From Bacteroidales bacterium (GTDB taxonomy: Bacteria > Bacteroidota > Bacteroidia > Bacteroidales > P3), in contig JAFSOU010000062.1 of the NCBI GenBank assembly GCA_017443265.1, positions 1-51,703 on the forward strand: a stretch of 51,703 nucleotides of DNA, written 5' to 3'. This document shows, one piece after another, positions 18,734 through 26,995 of this stretch (position 1 is its first letter; each line of letters begins with the position of its first letter). The translations under genes were made by a program, and so were the position numbers. The notes under the pieces are model-generated. The model worked only from the letters and a program-made list of their open reading frames with translations. It was not told where the DNA came from and made no database searches.

Positions 18734-19975
18734 TTACTGTTCGTAAACTTTCAAATCGTCCATCGGTTTGTTGAGGCTGACATAGATATGTTTCAAGCCG
18801 CGCAGAGCCTCGGCATATCTTTGAACAAGCTCACGAGTTGATTTGTCGTTTATCTCGAGAGATTTTTTGTACATCTTTATAGCTTCCTCGAACTCAACCT
18901 TGGCCTGGGCAAGCAGCTCGTCGTATTTATCGGTCTGGTCGAATGGAAGGGCGTCAGCTTGCTGTTTGATGTCAAATCCTTTGTTGAAGTACATACGTCC
19001 CAAGCCGTTGTAAACCATCGGGTTGTTGGGCGACACTTCGAGGGCGTGGTTGAACTCTTTTATAGCTGTTTCGTAATCCATCATGTCGGTGTAGATGTCG
19101 GCCACACTGCTCAAGAAGTTGGAACGCTGGGCAGGGTCCTGAATATTAGCTGATTTTTCGATAGCCTTGTTGGCATAGTTGCGGGCGTTCTCAACATTTT
19201 TGGCACCTGCACTCACTTTTGCGGCAAGTATATAGGAGCTGAGGTCGTCGGGCTGGTTTTCGGTGAAAGTCTTTGCCACTTTCATTGCCTCAACGGTGTC
19301 TTTGTCGTTCAGATAGATAGACACAAGTGTTTGATATACGTATGCTTTGTCGTATTTTGCTTTTACAAGGGGTTTGTAGAATTTTACAGTGGATTTGTTG
19401 TCGCCGATAGCTCTTGCGGCTGCACCGCCTATAAAGCGTGCGTAGTTGAGGCTGGCTTTGATTTCTTTGTCGTTGGTGGCTCCGGAGCTTTGGAATATTT
19501 TCACGCCCTTGTCGACTTTGGTTATACACGATCTGTAGAGGGGGTTGCCAACGGTTGTATCGTTACTTTCGCCGGCTTTTTCGTAATCAGAGTAAGCCTC
19601 TTCGATAAAGCGACCGGCAACGGTTTTGAAAACGGCATTGTTCAGTTCGATGATAGATGCCTCTTTTTCGGTGTTCAGCTCTTTGCTTTTCAGAGCGGCC
19701 TCGTAGGCTATGTCGGCCCAGTTGGCGGGGGTCACCTTCTGGTGTTTGGGTTTGTCGCTTTCGCCCAGACGGCAATAGATAAGGCCTTTCCAAGCCCATA
19801 CTTCGGCGTTGTTTTTGGTGCCTTCGTCTTCGCAGGCGGCGTCGATTTCCACTTTAGCCTTGTCGTAGTATCCTTTTTTGGGATTTGCGTAGTTTTTGGC
19901 GTTGTCAAGTCTCAGCTGCGCGTTAGCGGTAAGCGCAAAGGCGGCAAAAGCTATTATTACTGCTATTTTTTTCAT
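18734..19975 (-). CDS. Exported tetratricopeptide-repeat protein
   Basis: A 413-residue protein with a signal peptide (MKKIAVIIAFAAFALTANAQ) and helical repeats. The clearest TPRs are YETAIKEFNHALEVSPNNPM with YNGLGRMYFNKG (about 305-340), the VEFEEAIKMYKKSLEINDKS unit, and earlier ones around VYQTLVSIYLNDKDTVEAM. It probably acts as a periplasmic or outer-membrane scaffold; partners are unknown. It starts 84 bases after the gyrA stop codon on the same strand, with no promoter visible in the gap, and ends at the strong terminator at 18664-18691, so it is probably co-transcribed with gyrA. Confidence 0.85.
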   Translation of the reverse strand: MKKIAVIIAFAAFALTANAQLRLDNAKNYANPKKGYYDKAKVEIDAACEDEGTKNNAEVWAWKGLIYCRLGESDKPKHQKVTPANWADIAYEAALKSKELNTEKEASIIELNNAVFKTVAGRFIEEAYSDYEKAGESNDTTVGNPLYRSCITKVDKGVKIFQSSGATNDKEIKASLNYARFIGGAAARAIGDNKSTVKFYKPLVKAKYDKAYVYQTLVSIYLNDKDTVEAMKVAKTFTENQPDDLSSYILAAKVSAGAKNVENARNYANKAIEKSANIQDPAQRSNFLSSVADIYTDMMDYETAIKEFNHALEVSPNNPMVYNGLGRMYFNKGFDIKQQADALPFDQTDKYDELLAQAKVEFEEAIKMYKKSLEINDKSTRELVQRYAEALRGLKHIYVSLNKPMDDLKVYEQ

Positions 19976-20059
19976 CTTTTTGTGATTTTAAATGTTTCTA
20001 CTTTTAATATTTTGCTTATTTGTAACTTATTATGTGTTTATCTTATTGTGCGAAAGTTT

Positions 20060-22636
20060 TTACTGTTGGTCGTCAGTGTCGGCTTGAGGTGTTTCGTTTT
20101 TGGCCTCAGGCGTTTCCTCTGCAGGATTTCCGGCGTTTTCGGCAATGCCTTCTGCGACCTCTGTTTCTTCCTCGGTGTGTTCCACTTTGGTTATGGAGGC
20201 AATGGAGTCGTTGCCGCGCAGATTTATCAGACGCACGCCCTGTGTGTTGCGTCCCATCACGCGCAGGTCGGCGATACGCATGCGGATAAGCACTCCCGAC
20301 TTGTTGATAATCATCAGGTCGTTGTCGTCGGTAACGTTTTCGATGGCCACTATGCCGCCGGTTTTGTCGGTAACTTTCATGGTCATCACGCCCTTGCTGC
20401 CGCGGTGTGTGGGGCGATAGCCGAGATTTTTCTCCGGTTCGTATTTCAGCTGCGAACGCTTGCCATATCCTTTCTCGCTTACCACAAGGATATCTTCGTC
20501 CTCGCTATTGGTGCACAGCATGTTGATAACTGTGTCGTTGTCGTCTTCCAATGTGATACCTTTAACGCCGGAGGCTCCGCGTCCCATCGGGCGGAACTCG
20601 TCCTCCATGCAGCGCACCACTTTTCCTTGCCGCGAGGCAATAAGTATCTGGCTGTTGCCGTTGGTGAGTTTGGCTTCGAGCAGCTCGTCGCCGTCGCGCA
20701 CCGTTACAGCTATGATACCGTTCTGTCGCGGACGTGAGTATGCCTCCAAGGTGGTCTTTTTGACGATACCGTTCTTGGTGCACATTATAATATAGTTGTT
20801 TTTGAGATAATCCTCGTCGGAGAGGTTAAGCACGTTGACATAGGCTTTCACCTTGTCGTCGGGGTCGATGCTGATAAGGTTCTGAATGGTGCGGCCTTTG
20901 GAGTCCTTGGCACCTTCGGGAATCTCGAACGCCCTGAGCCAGAAACACTTGCCTTTCTCGGTAAAGAAGAGCAGGTAGTTGTGGTTTGTGGCGGTGAAGA
21001 TATGTTCCACAAAGTCCTCGTTGCGCACCGAGCTGCCTTTTGCCCCCACTCCGCCGCGGTTTTGAATGCGGTATTCGTTGAGGAGGGTGCGTTTTACATA
21101 ACCAAGGTGCGAGATGGTGATAACCACATCGCTGTCGGGGATGGTGTCCTCTATGCGGAAGTTCGACGAAGCATATTCGATGCGGGTGCGGCGTTCGTCG
21201 CCGTATTTATCGCGGGTTTCGGCAAGTTCGGTCTTGATAACTCCCATAAGAACACTGTGGTCTTCGAGAATCTCTTTGCAGCGGGCTATTATCTTGCGGA
21301 GATCTTCGCCTTCGGCCTCCAGTTTTTCGCGTTCCATGCCGGTGAGCTGTCGCAGACGCATCTCCACTATGTAACGTGCTTGAGTATCGGTGAACTGGAA
21401 TTTCTCCATCAAGGCGTTGCGTGCGTCGTCAACGGTTTTGGAGGCTCGTATGGTGTTTATCACCTCGTCGATGATGTCGAGCGCCTTGAGCAGGCCTTCG
21501 ACAATGTGCAGACGTTCTTCGGCTTTGGCCAGTTCGAAACGCGTGCGGCGTGTTACCACATCGATACGGTGGTCCACAAAATGACGGATGAGGTCCTTGA
21601 GGTTGAGTAGCACAGGACGTCCGTTGACAAGAGCTATGTTGTTGATACTGAACGAGCTCTGCAGCTCGGAATACTGATACAGTTTGTTGAGAACCACTTT
21701 TGCCACAGCGTCGTGTTTCAGCTGATAAACCACGCGGATACCGCTTTTGTCGGACTCGTCGCGGATATCGGATATGCCGTCGATTTTGCCTTCTTTCACA
21801 AGGTCGGCCTGACGTTTCACCATTTCGGCTTTGTTCACCATATAAGGTATGGTGTGTGCCACTATCACGGGACGACCTTTATGGTCTTCCTCGATGGTGG
21901 TTTCGGCACGGAGCACCACCCTGCCTCTGCCCGTTTCGTAAGCCTCGCGCACGCCGTCGTATCCGTAGATGACGCCGCCGCCGGGAAAATCGGGGGCTTT
22001 GATATGCTGCATCAGCTCGTCGGTGGTGATGTCGTTGTTGTCGATAAAAGCGATGCAGGCGTTTATTGCCTCTGCAAGGTTATGCGGAGCCATATTGGTG
22101 GCCATACCCACGGCGATACCGGCAGCGCCGTTCACCAAAAGGTTGGGAATACGTGTGGGCAGCACCACGGGTTCTTTGCGCGAGTCGTCGAAATTGTTCT
22201 GGAAATCAACGGTGTCCTTGTCGATGTCGGCTAGGAGTTCGTTGGAGATTGTCTCGAGTCGGGCTTCGGTGTAACGGTAGGCGGCTGGGCTGTCGCCGTC
22301 GATGGAGCCGAAGTTACCCTGTCCGTCCACCAATGTGTAACGCATCGACCACGGCTGTGCCAGACGCACCAGGGCATCGTACACGGAGCTGTCGCCGTGG
22401 GGGTGGTATTTACCGAGCACGTCACCTACGATGGTGGCGCATTTTTTGTGTGGCGAGCTGTGGACGAGGCCAAGTTCGTTCATCGAGTAAAGTATGCGGC
22501 GGTGTACGGGTTTGAAACCGTCTTTAACATCGGGCAGCGCCCTCGACACTATCACCGACATTGCATAGTCGATGAAAGAGGTTTTCATCTGCGATTCAAT
22601 ATCTACTCTGACAATTTTTTCGTTCTCTACGTGCAT
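20060..22636 (-). CDS. gyrA: DNA gyrase subunit A
   Basis: The breakage-reunion subunit of gyrase. 858 residues, normal length. The N-terminus shows [20 protein letters not shown]. The catalytic Tyr is in [10 protein letters not shown] (about residue 121). The quinolone-resistance region reads [18 protein letters not shown], with Ser and Asp at the positions equivalent to E. coli Ser83 and Asp87, so the classical resistance substitutions are absent. The C-terminal beta-pinwheel contains [12 protein letters not shown], the GyrA-box type motif, which distinguishes it from ParC. The end is a roughly 35-residue acidic tail rich in Glu and Ala. Confidence 0.97.
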   Translation of the reverse strand: MHVENEKIVRVDIESQMKTSFIDYAMSVIVSRALPDVKDGFKPVHRRILYSMNELGLVHSSPHKKCATIVGDVLGKYHPHGDSSVYDALVRLAQPWSMRYTLVDGQGNFGSIDGDSPAAYRYTEARLETISNELLADIDKDTVDFQNNFDDSRKEPVVLPTRIPNLLVNGAAGIAVGMATNMAPHNLAEAINACIAFIDNNDITTDELMQHIKAPDFPGGGVIYGYDGVREAYETGRGRVVLRAETTIEEDHKGRPVIVAHTIPYMVNKAEMVKRQADLVKEGKIDGISDIRDESDKSGIRVVYQLKHDAVAKVVLNKLYQYSELQSSFSINNIALVNGRPVLLNLKDLIRHFVDHRIDVVTRRTRFELAKAEERLHIVEGLLKALDIIDEVINTIRASKTVDDARNALMEKFQFTDTQARYIVEMRLRQLTGMEREKLEAEGEDLRKIIARCKEILEDHSVLMGVIKTELAETRDKYGDERRTRIEYASSNFRIEDTIPDSDVVITISHLGYVKRTLLNEYRIQNRGGVGAKGSSVRNEDFVEHIFTATNHNYLLFFTEKGKCFWLRAFEIPEGAKDSKGRTIQNLISIDPDDKVKAYVNVLNLSDEDYLKNNYIIMCTKNGIVKKTTLEAYSRPRQNGIIAVTVRDGDELLEAKLTNGNSQILIASRQGKVVRCMEDEFRPMGRGASGVKGITLEDDNDTVINMLCTNSEDEDILVVSEKGYGKRSQLKYEPEKNLGYRPTHRGSKGVMTMKVTDKTGGIVAIENVTDDNDLMIINKSGVLIRMRIADLRVMGRNTQGVRLINLRGNDSIASITKVEHTEEETEVAEGIAENAGNPAEETPEAKNETPQADTDDQQ

Positions 22637-22706
22637 CTGTCTATGTATGTTTAGTACTTTGTTTCTTAATAGTTTATGCTATCACGCGATTTTTTATAAA
22701 GTATTG

Positions 22707-22737
22707 CAAAAATACGGAAAAAAAATGAATTATGCAA
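22707..22737 (-). promoter_or_regulatory. gyrA promoter
   Basis: On the minus strand TTG (22737-22735), 20 bases and TATTTTTG (22714-22707) followed by CA. It fits the Bacteroidetes consensus and lies about 70 bases upstream of the gyrA ATG at 22636. Confidence 0.6.
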
Positions 22738-22790
22738 GTGAAAATTGCATGGTTTTTGCTTTTGCGCCGTCAAGTTTTTGGAATCTGTTG

Positions 22791-23933
22791 TTATTGTTGA
22801 AATTTCAAGCAGTTATCTACTGGATTGGCATAAATATGCAGGAAAATATTATCTATATCCTCGTGGTGCGGGAATTCCAATGCAGCTATACCGGAGTGCA
22901 TATATTCTTCGAACGCTTTCTTGTCGTCGACTGTGTAGCGGTCGGCGAAATGGTGTGAGTCGGAGAGGATGTCGTGGGCTATAAAGTTGGTTTTGAAGAG
23001 CTTGTAGTTGCTATATATGCGTTCGTCGATGATTTCGGCAAGATGTGTGAATTTTTCGTTTTTCTCGAAAGTGTCGCAATATTCGAGTTCCTCGCGGGTG
23101 ATGGGTTTTGCGACAACGAACTCCACATCGCCTTTTTGCTGCATAAAGCCTTTCATTATGCTGTTCATATCCTCGTTTTTGCCTTTCATATATTTCTGAT
23201 AGGTAGAGACATACATTTCGGCTGCTTTGAGGAAATCGCAGGGGTCGTACTCGTACGAAACGGCTACTGGATTAATTCTAAGTTCGTCCATACTTTCCAC
23301 AAAATCGTTGTTGCCGCTGAGGGAGAACATTTTGAGCACTCCCACCTCAGTTTTGTCGTTGCCGTCCTTGGTACGTCCGTTGCGCTGGGCTATCCAAATC
23401 GACTGATGCTTTTGGGTAACCACATATCGCATATAGTTGGACACCTTGACGGAATTGTTGTAGAAATCGCGGGCACTGCCTTCTCGCAGTATAGGCACCA
23501 TTTTGTTCACTTTGCCAAAATCGGCTATAAAGTCGGACTTTATGAGGTTGTCGCCGAAGGTGATCTCCGACGATTCGATACCTTTTTTAAGAAAGGCGAT
23601 GTTAAGCACGGCCGGGTCGAGGACAATGTCGCGGTGGTTTGAGATAAACACATGCTTTGGCTCGTTGCCCATCTCCTCTATTCCTTTGCAGGTGAAGGAT
23701 GTCATGGAGTCGGCAGTGATATTGTCGACGACCGTCATGACAACCCTGCGCTGGAATTCGTCGACAGTTTTGATGCTGAGCAGTCGTTCGCGACATTCGA
23801 GCATGTCCATTTCGGGGAAGAAAATTTTGGACAGCATCGGGAACCAATGACTGTTCACCATTCGCCGCATGGCATTGGGGACTTCAGCATCGGTATAAGG
23901 ACGCAAATCTTCAAAATCAAAATCTGTATTCAT
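22791..23933 (-). CDS. PlsC-like 1-acyl-glycerol-phosphate/glycerol acyltransferase
   Basis: A 380-residue acyltransferase of the large Bacteroidetes PlsC-like group, probably acting in phospholipid or ornithine/glycine-lipid assembly at the inner membrane; the substrate is unproved. The acyltransferase core begins KHVFISNHRDIVLDPAVLN (about residue 98), a block with the catalytic His and Asp, here spaced HX5D instead of the classical HX4D. The second block is VPILREGSARDF, the third IWIAQRNGRTKDGNDKTEVG. The C-terminal 150 residues have no recognised motif. It is followed by gyrA, which has its own promoter. Confidence 0.78.
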   Translation of the reverse strand: MNTDFDFEDLRPYTDAEVPNAMRRMVNSHWFPMLSKIFFPEMDMLECRERLLSIKTVDEFQRRVVMTVVDNITADSMTSFTCKGIEEMGNEPKHVFISNHRDIVLDPAVLNIAFLKKGIESSEITFGDNLIKSDFIADFGKVNKMVPILREGSARDFYNNSVKVSNYMRYVVTQKHQSIWIAQRNGRTKDGNDKTEVGVLKMFSLSGNNDFVESMDELRINPVAVSYEYDPCDFLKAAEMYVSTYQKYMKGKNEDMNSIMKGFMQQKGDVEFVVAKPITREELEYCDTFEKNEKFTHLAEIIDERIYSNYKLFKTNFIAHDILSDSHHFADRYTVDDKKAFEEYMHSGIAALEFPHHEDIDNIFLHIYANPVDNCLKFQQ

Positions 23934-24018
23934 CTATAAATATTCTTGTTTTTTTTGACTATGACAATTAAATTTAACGTGCAAGTTTCGTTTTTATTTT
24001 GTGTTTGTGTGTTTTTTC

Positions 24019-24061
24019 CGGGGATTTCATCCCCGTTTGAATTCTATCGCCCTTTCAGGGC
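24019..24061. repeat. Two short palindromes (REP-like hairpins)
   Basis: CGGGGAT-TTC-ATCCCCG (24019-24035) and GCCCT-TTC-AGGGC (24049-24061), both perfect stems with TTC loops. They lie between the acyltransferase and agmatine deiminase genes. The second is identical, with flanking bases, to one at 29704-29716. Neither is followed by a long T-run on either strand, so simple terminators are unlikely. Confidence 0.75.
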
Positions 24062-24073
24062 TTAAATAGTTAT

Positions 24074-25147
24074 TTATCGTTTATTATTTACTAATGCGGG
24101 CTCTTGTTGGCTTAGGCAATGGAAACTGCCGAGTCCCCATATAATGTCGGTGCTGTCGATGGGCACTATGGTGCGGCCGGGGAAACAGTCTTCGAGTATC
24201 TGGCAGGCACGGTCGTCGGCTTTGCAGCGGTAGGCGGGAACCACCACCACGTTGTTGGCCACGTAGAAATTGGCATACGATGCTGGCAGACGCTGGTCGT
24301 CCCACACAACACGCTCGGGCATAGGCAGTTCCACCACCGTGGGCTGTTTGCCGCTGGCCAGACGTATTTTATTTAGTGTGTTGAGGTTTTGCCTCAACGG
24401 TTCGTAATTTTCGTCGTTGCGGTCGGTTTCCACGGCGGTGACAATGGTGTCGGCGTTGCAGAAACGCGAAAGGTCGTCGACATGGCCGTCGGTGTCGTCG
24501 CCGTCGATGCCGTCGCCAAGCCATATCACGTTGTCAACACCGTAATAGTTGCACAGGTATTCCTCAATCTGTTGCTGACTGAGATGGGGATTGCGGTTTT
24601 CGTTGAGCAGACAAGAGGTGGTGGTGAGCACGTCGCCGCAGCCGTTGAAATCCACCGAGCCGCCCTCCATCACTATTCCCGGCTTGAAAACGGGCAGTCC
24701 GAGGTAGTCGGCAATCTGCGCGGGGATAAGGTTGTCCAAATCGCATGGGTATTTTCCGCCCCAAGCGTTGTAGTTCCAGTCAACGACGGCTTTTAGGTCG
24801 GGATTGTCGCGGTTGAGCAGAAAGGCCGGACCGTGGTCGCGACACCATGCGTCGTTGGTCGGAAACTGGTGAAATACAAGGTTTTGCATATTAGTACCGA
24901 TGGCACGGAGTGCGGAATCCACACTGTCGGCCATAGCCTTGTCAAGCACGTTGATATGCACCAACTCATTGTCGGCCAAGGTTTTGATAAAAAGATGGTA
25001 CGACGGAAAAATCGTCTCTATCTTGCCCGGCCACGAGTTTTCGTTGTGCGGGTAGCTGAGCCATGTGGCCTCATGTTTCGCCCACTCGGCGGGGAAGTAA
25101 TATCCTTTTAATTCGGAGTTCGGATTGTGGATTTCGGAATTATTCAT
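24074..25147 (-). CDS. aguA: Agmatine deiminase
   Basis: Hydrolyses agmatine to N-carbamoylputrescine and ammonia, a route to putrescine. 357 residues, typical. Family motifs: GYYFPAEWAKHEATWLSYP near the N-terminus, NDAWCRDHGPAFL, MEGGSVDFNG, DTDGHVDDLSRF (catalytic His) and near the end WGLGSFHCLSQQEPA with the nucleophilic Cys. The usual GNIHC here reads GSFHC. Residues 2-13 are encoded by a degenerate intergenic-type repeat (see findings), so the true start may be uncertain by a few codons; homologous sequence begins only at about residue 14. No carbamoylputrescine amidase gene is nearby. Confidence 0.92.
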   Translation of the reverse strand: MNNSEIHNPNSELKGYYFPAEWAKHEATWLSYPHNENSWPGKIETIFPSYHLFIKTLADNELVHINVLDKAMADSVDSALRAIGTNMQNLVFHQFPTNDAWCRDHGPAFLLNRDNPDLKAVVDWNYNAWGGKYPCDLDNLIPAQIADYLGLPVFKPGIVMEGGSVDFNGCGDVLTTTSCLLNENRNPHLSQQQIEEYLCNYYGVDNVIWLGDGIDGDDTDGHVDDLSRFCNADTIVTAVETDRNDENYEPLRQNLNTLNKIRLASGKQPTVVELPMPERVVWDDQRLPASYANFYVANNVVVVPAYRCKADDRACQILEDCFPGRTIVPIDSTDIIWGLGSFHCLSQQEPALVNNKR

Positions 25148-25184
25148 TGTATCTATTTTTTTCCTTCAGTAAATCTTTATTTTT

Positions 25185-25354
25185 TTCTCCTGCTCAGCTT
25201 CGCTTCGCGAGATCTTGTAAATCTTGTTGATTTTTCATTTTTTGTTCTCCTGCTCGTTTCACCCGCGAAATCTTTTAAATCTTGTAAATTGCTTTCGCCT
25301 ACGGCGAAATTATTGTTGAGATTTACGAGATTTCAGCCGCTTGCGGCTAGGAGC
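25185..25354. repeat. Composite intergenic repeat, two direct copies and one inverted copy
   Basis: Copy 1 (25185-25226) and copy 2 (25245-25284) both start TTCTCCTGCTC and end with ATCTT..TAAATCTTG. Copy 3 (about 25318-25354) is the same element inverted (reverse strand TGCTCCT ... GAAATCTCGTAAATCTC). Between and within them are perfect palindromes TTTCGCC-TAC-GGCGAAA (25293-25309) and AGCCGC-TT-GCGGCT (25335-25348). This fills most of the 242-base gap between murF and aguA. Confidence 0.7.
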
Positions 25355-25358
25355 ATTT

Positions 25359-25406
25359 CAACTTTCAATTATCAATTTTCAATTCTCAACTACAAACTTT
25401 CAACTA
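25359..25406. repeat. AT-rich CAATT-type repeat overlapping the murF stop codon
   Basis: A run of CAACTTTCAATTATCAATT-like units (TTTCAATT, TTCAATTCTCAACT, TTTCAACT). The last murF codons and its TAG lie within it. Similar tracts occur at 29915-29955, 38905-38985 and 40556-40605. Confidence 0.6.
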
Positions 25407-26682
25407 AAATTCCCATTTTCGTGCTGTTGGAGCCTTTTATCAGTATCGTGCAGTCGTTCAGCGGGTTATCGGTAAAATATTGTTTTGCGTCCTGCGAGGT
25501 AGCGAACCACAACACGTTGTCGGCCAGACCTTTGACAAAAGCAAACTCTTCGCCGACAAACACCATCTTGCTGAAACCGAAGCTCTGTGCCATTGCAACC
25601 ACATTGCGGTGTTCCTGCTCCGAGGTGGGACCCAGCTCTTTCATTCCGCCGAGCATCACCACAGCATTAGCACAATGCATCTTGCCGAAATTCTCCACGG
25701 CGGCTTTCATGCTCGACGGGTTGGCGTTGTAGCAGTCGAGGAACAGTTTGTTGTGCTCGGTCTGCTTGAACTGAGAGCGGCTGTTGGTGGGGGTGTAGGC
25801 CTCCAGCGCCTCTTTTATGTCGAACAGCTCCACGCCGAAATGCCTGCCCACGCACACGGCAGCCATGGCGTTGGCCAGATTGTAGCCGCCCAAAAGGTTG
25901 GTCTGCACGGAATATACGTTGTCGCCGTTTTCGAAATAGAATTTCATATAAGGGTTGGCGCCCACATACGAGCCTTTGGTGTCGGCATCGGCGGCCTGGC
26001 CGTAGGTAACGCGGCGCAGCGGCTGGCTGTGCTGCATCAGTATGTCGTCGTCGGCATTGACGAAAACCTGTCCGCCTTTTCCGGCAAGGTATCGATAAAG
26101 TTCTGTCTTGGTGTTGATTACGCCCTCAAACGAGCCAAACCCCTCCAGATGTGCCTTGCCCACGTTGGTGATAAGTCCGAAATCGGGTTCGGCGATATGG
26201 CAGAGGAAATCAATCTCGCCCGGGTGGTTGGCGCCCATCTCCACCACGGCAATCTGGGTGTCCAAGGGCATGGTTAGCAGCGTGATAGGCACTCCGAGGT
26301 GGTTATTGAAATTGCCCTGCGTGGCGTGGGTGCGGTAGCGTTTGCGCAAAACGGCGGTTACCAGCTCCTTGGTGGTGGTTTTGCCGTTGGTACCAGTGAT
26401 GGCGAGCACTGGTATTTGGAATTGCCGACGATGGTAGGTGGCAAGTTGCTGCATGGTTTGCAACACGTTGTCAACCAATATGCAGCGGTCGTCGGTGCGG
26501 TACTGCGGATTGTCGATAACGCAGTACGAAGCACCTTTGGCGAAAGCCTCCGCAACGAAAGTGTTGCCGTCGAAAGTGGCGCCTTTCAGTGCGAAAAACA
26601 TAGTCCCCTCGCCTATCTGACGGGAGTCCGTGGTAATGGAGCCACTTTTGCGAAACAGATCGTAAATTTCTTTAATATCCAT
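25390..26682 (-). CDS. murF: UDP-N-acetylmuramoyl-tripeptide--D-alanyl-D-alanine ligase
   Basis: Adds D-Ala-D-Ala to UDP-MurNAc-tripeptide, the last cytoplasmic step of peptidoglycan precursor assembly. 430 residues. The N-terminal domain has TTDSRQIGEGTMFFALKG, the uridine-binding region of MurF. The central ATPase domain has AITGTNGKTTTKELV (P-loop, about 95-110), TQGNFNNHLGVPITLL and VVEMGANHPGEIDFL. The C-terminal ligase domain contains LDCYNANPSSMKAAVENF. The last few residues (VESL) lie in an AT-rich repeat. It is followed by aguA after 242 bases of repeats. A -7 box is at 26726-26733. Confidence 0.96.
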   Translation of the reverse strand: MDIKEIYDLFRKSGSITTDSRQIGEGTMFFALKGATFDGNTFVAEAFAKGASYCVIDNPQYRTDDRCILVDNVLQTMQQLATYHRRQFQIPVLAITGTNGKTTTKELVTAVLRKRYRTHATQGNFNNHLGVPITLLTMPLDTQIAVVEMGANHPGEIDFLCHIAEPDFGLITNVGKAHLEGFGSFEGVINTKTELYRYLAGKGGQVFVNADDDILMQHSQPLRRVTYGQAADADTKGSYVGANPYMKFYFENGDNVYSVQTNLLGGYNLANAMAAVCVGRHFGVELFDIKEALEAYTPTNSRSQFKQTEHNKLFLDCYNANPSSMKAAVENFGKMHCANAVVMLGGMKELGPTSEQEHRNVVAMAQSFGFSKMVFVGEEFAFVKGLADNVLWFATSQDAKQYFTDNPLNDCTILIKGSNSTKMGILVESL

Positions 26683-26725
26683 ATATCAAGCACTTATACA
26701 AAAAGTATGTTTGAACATACCACTG

Positions 26726-26733
26726 CAAAAGTA
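26726..26733 (-). promoter_or_regulatory. Putative murF promoter (-7 box)
   Basis: On the minus strand TACTTTTG followed by CAG fits TAnnTTTG. No good -33 box was found. It lies 44 bases upstream of the murF ATG and directly upstream of the palindrome at 26705-26720. Confidence 0.45.
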
Positions 26734-26803
26734 CGTTTTTTTTTCTGCATTTTTGGATTTACGGAAAGAGTTTATGCACAGCCTCGGCAAAAAAATTGTT
26801 GAT

Positions 26804-26857
26804 AACTCGAAACGCATAATACTTTGAAATCCAATTTTTACAAAGTAAGTTCGAGTT
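26804..26857. repeat. Imperfect inverted repeat between murF and the POT gene
   Basis: AACTCGAA (26804-26811) pairs with TTCGAGTT (26850-26857), and inside it TACTTTG (26820-26826) pairs with CAAAGTA (26841-26847). The two paired blocks are separated by 8 bases on one side and 2 on the other. It is a possible structured RNA or operator; no function is assigned. Confidence 0.5.
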
Positions 26858-26908
26858 GCGAAGTGTTTTATTTTGATAAAAAAAGTGTGTTTTTTCAAAA
26901 AAAATGCG

Positions 26909-26916
26909 TAACTTTG
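26909..26916 (+). promoter_or_regulatory. Putative POT transporter promoter (-7 box)
   Basis: TAACTTTG followed by CG matches TAnnTTTG. The -33 position is not a clear TTTG. The leader to the ATG at 26996 would be about 75 bases. Confidence 0.5.
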
Positions 26917-26995
26917 CGAAACTAAAACGTAAAGTCAAACGTTTTTGTAATTGCAAATAAAAACAACACTAATTAATAATTAAAATCAAAAAAAC

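Larger units (their letters stand above)
26683..26995. other. Divergent murF/POT regulatory region, 313 bases, no gene
   Basis: The region holds a leftward -7 box (26726-26733), a perfect palindrome GTATGTT-TG-AACATAC (26705-26720) in the murF leader, an inverted repeat spanning 26804-26857, and a rightward -7 box (26909-26916). I found no open frame with a credible start and no tRNA. Confidence 0.6.
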
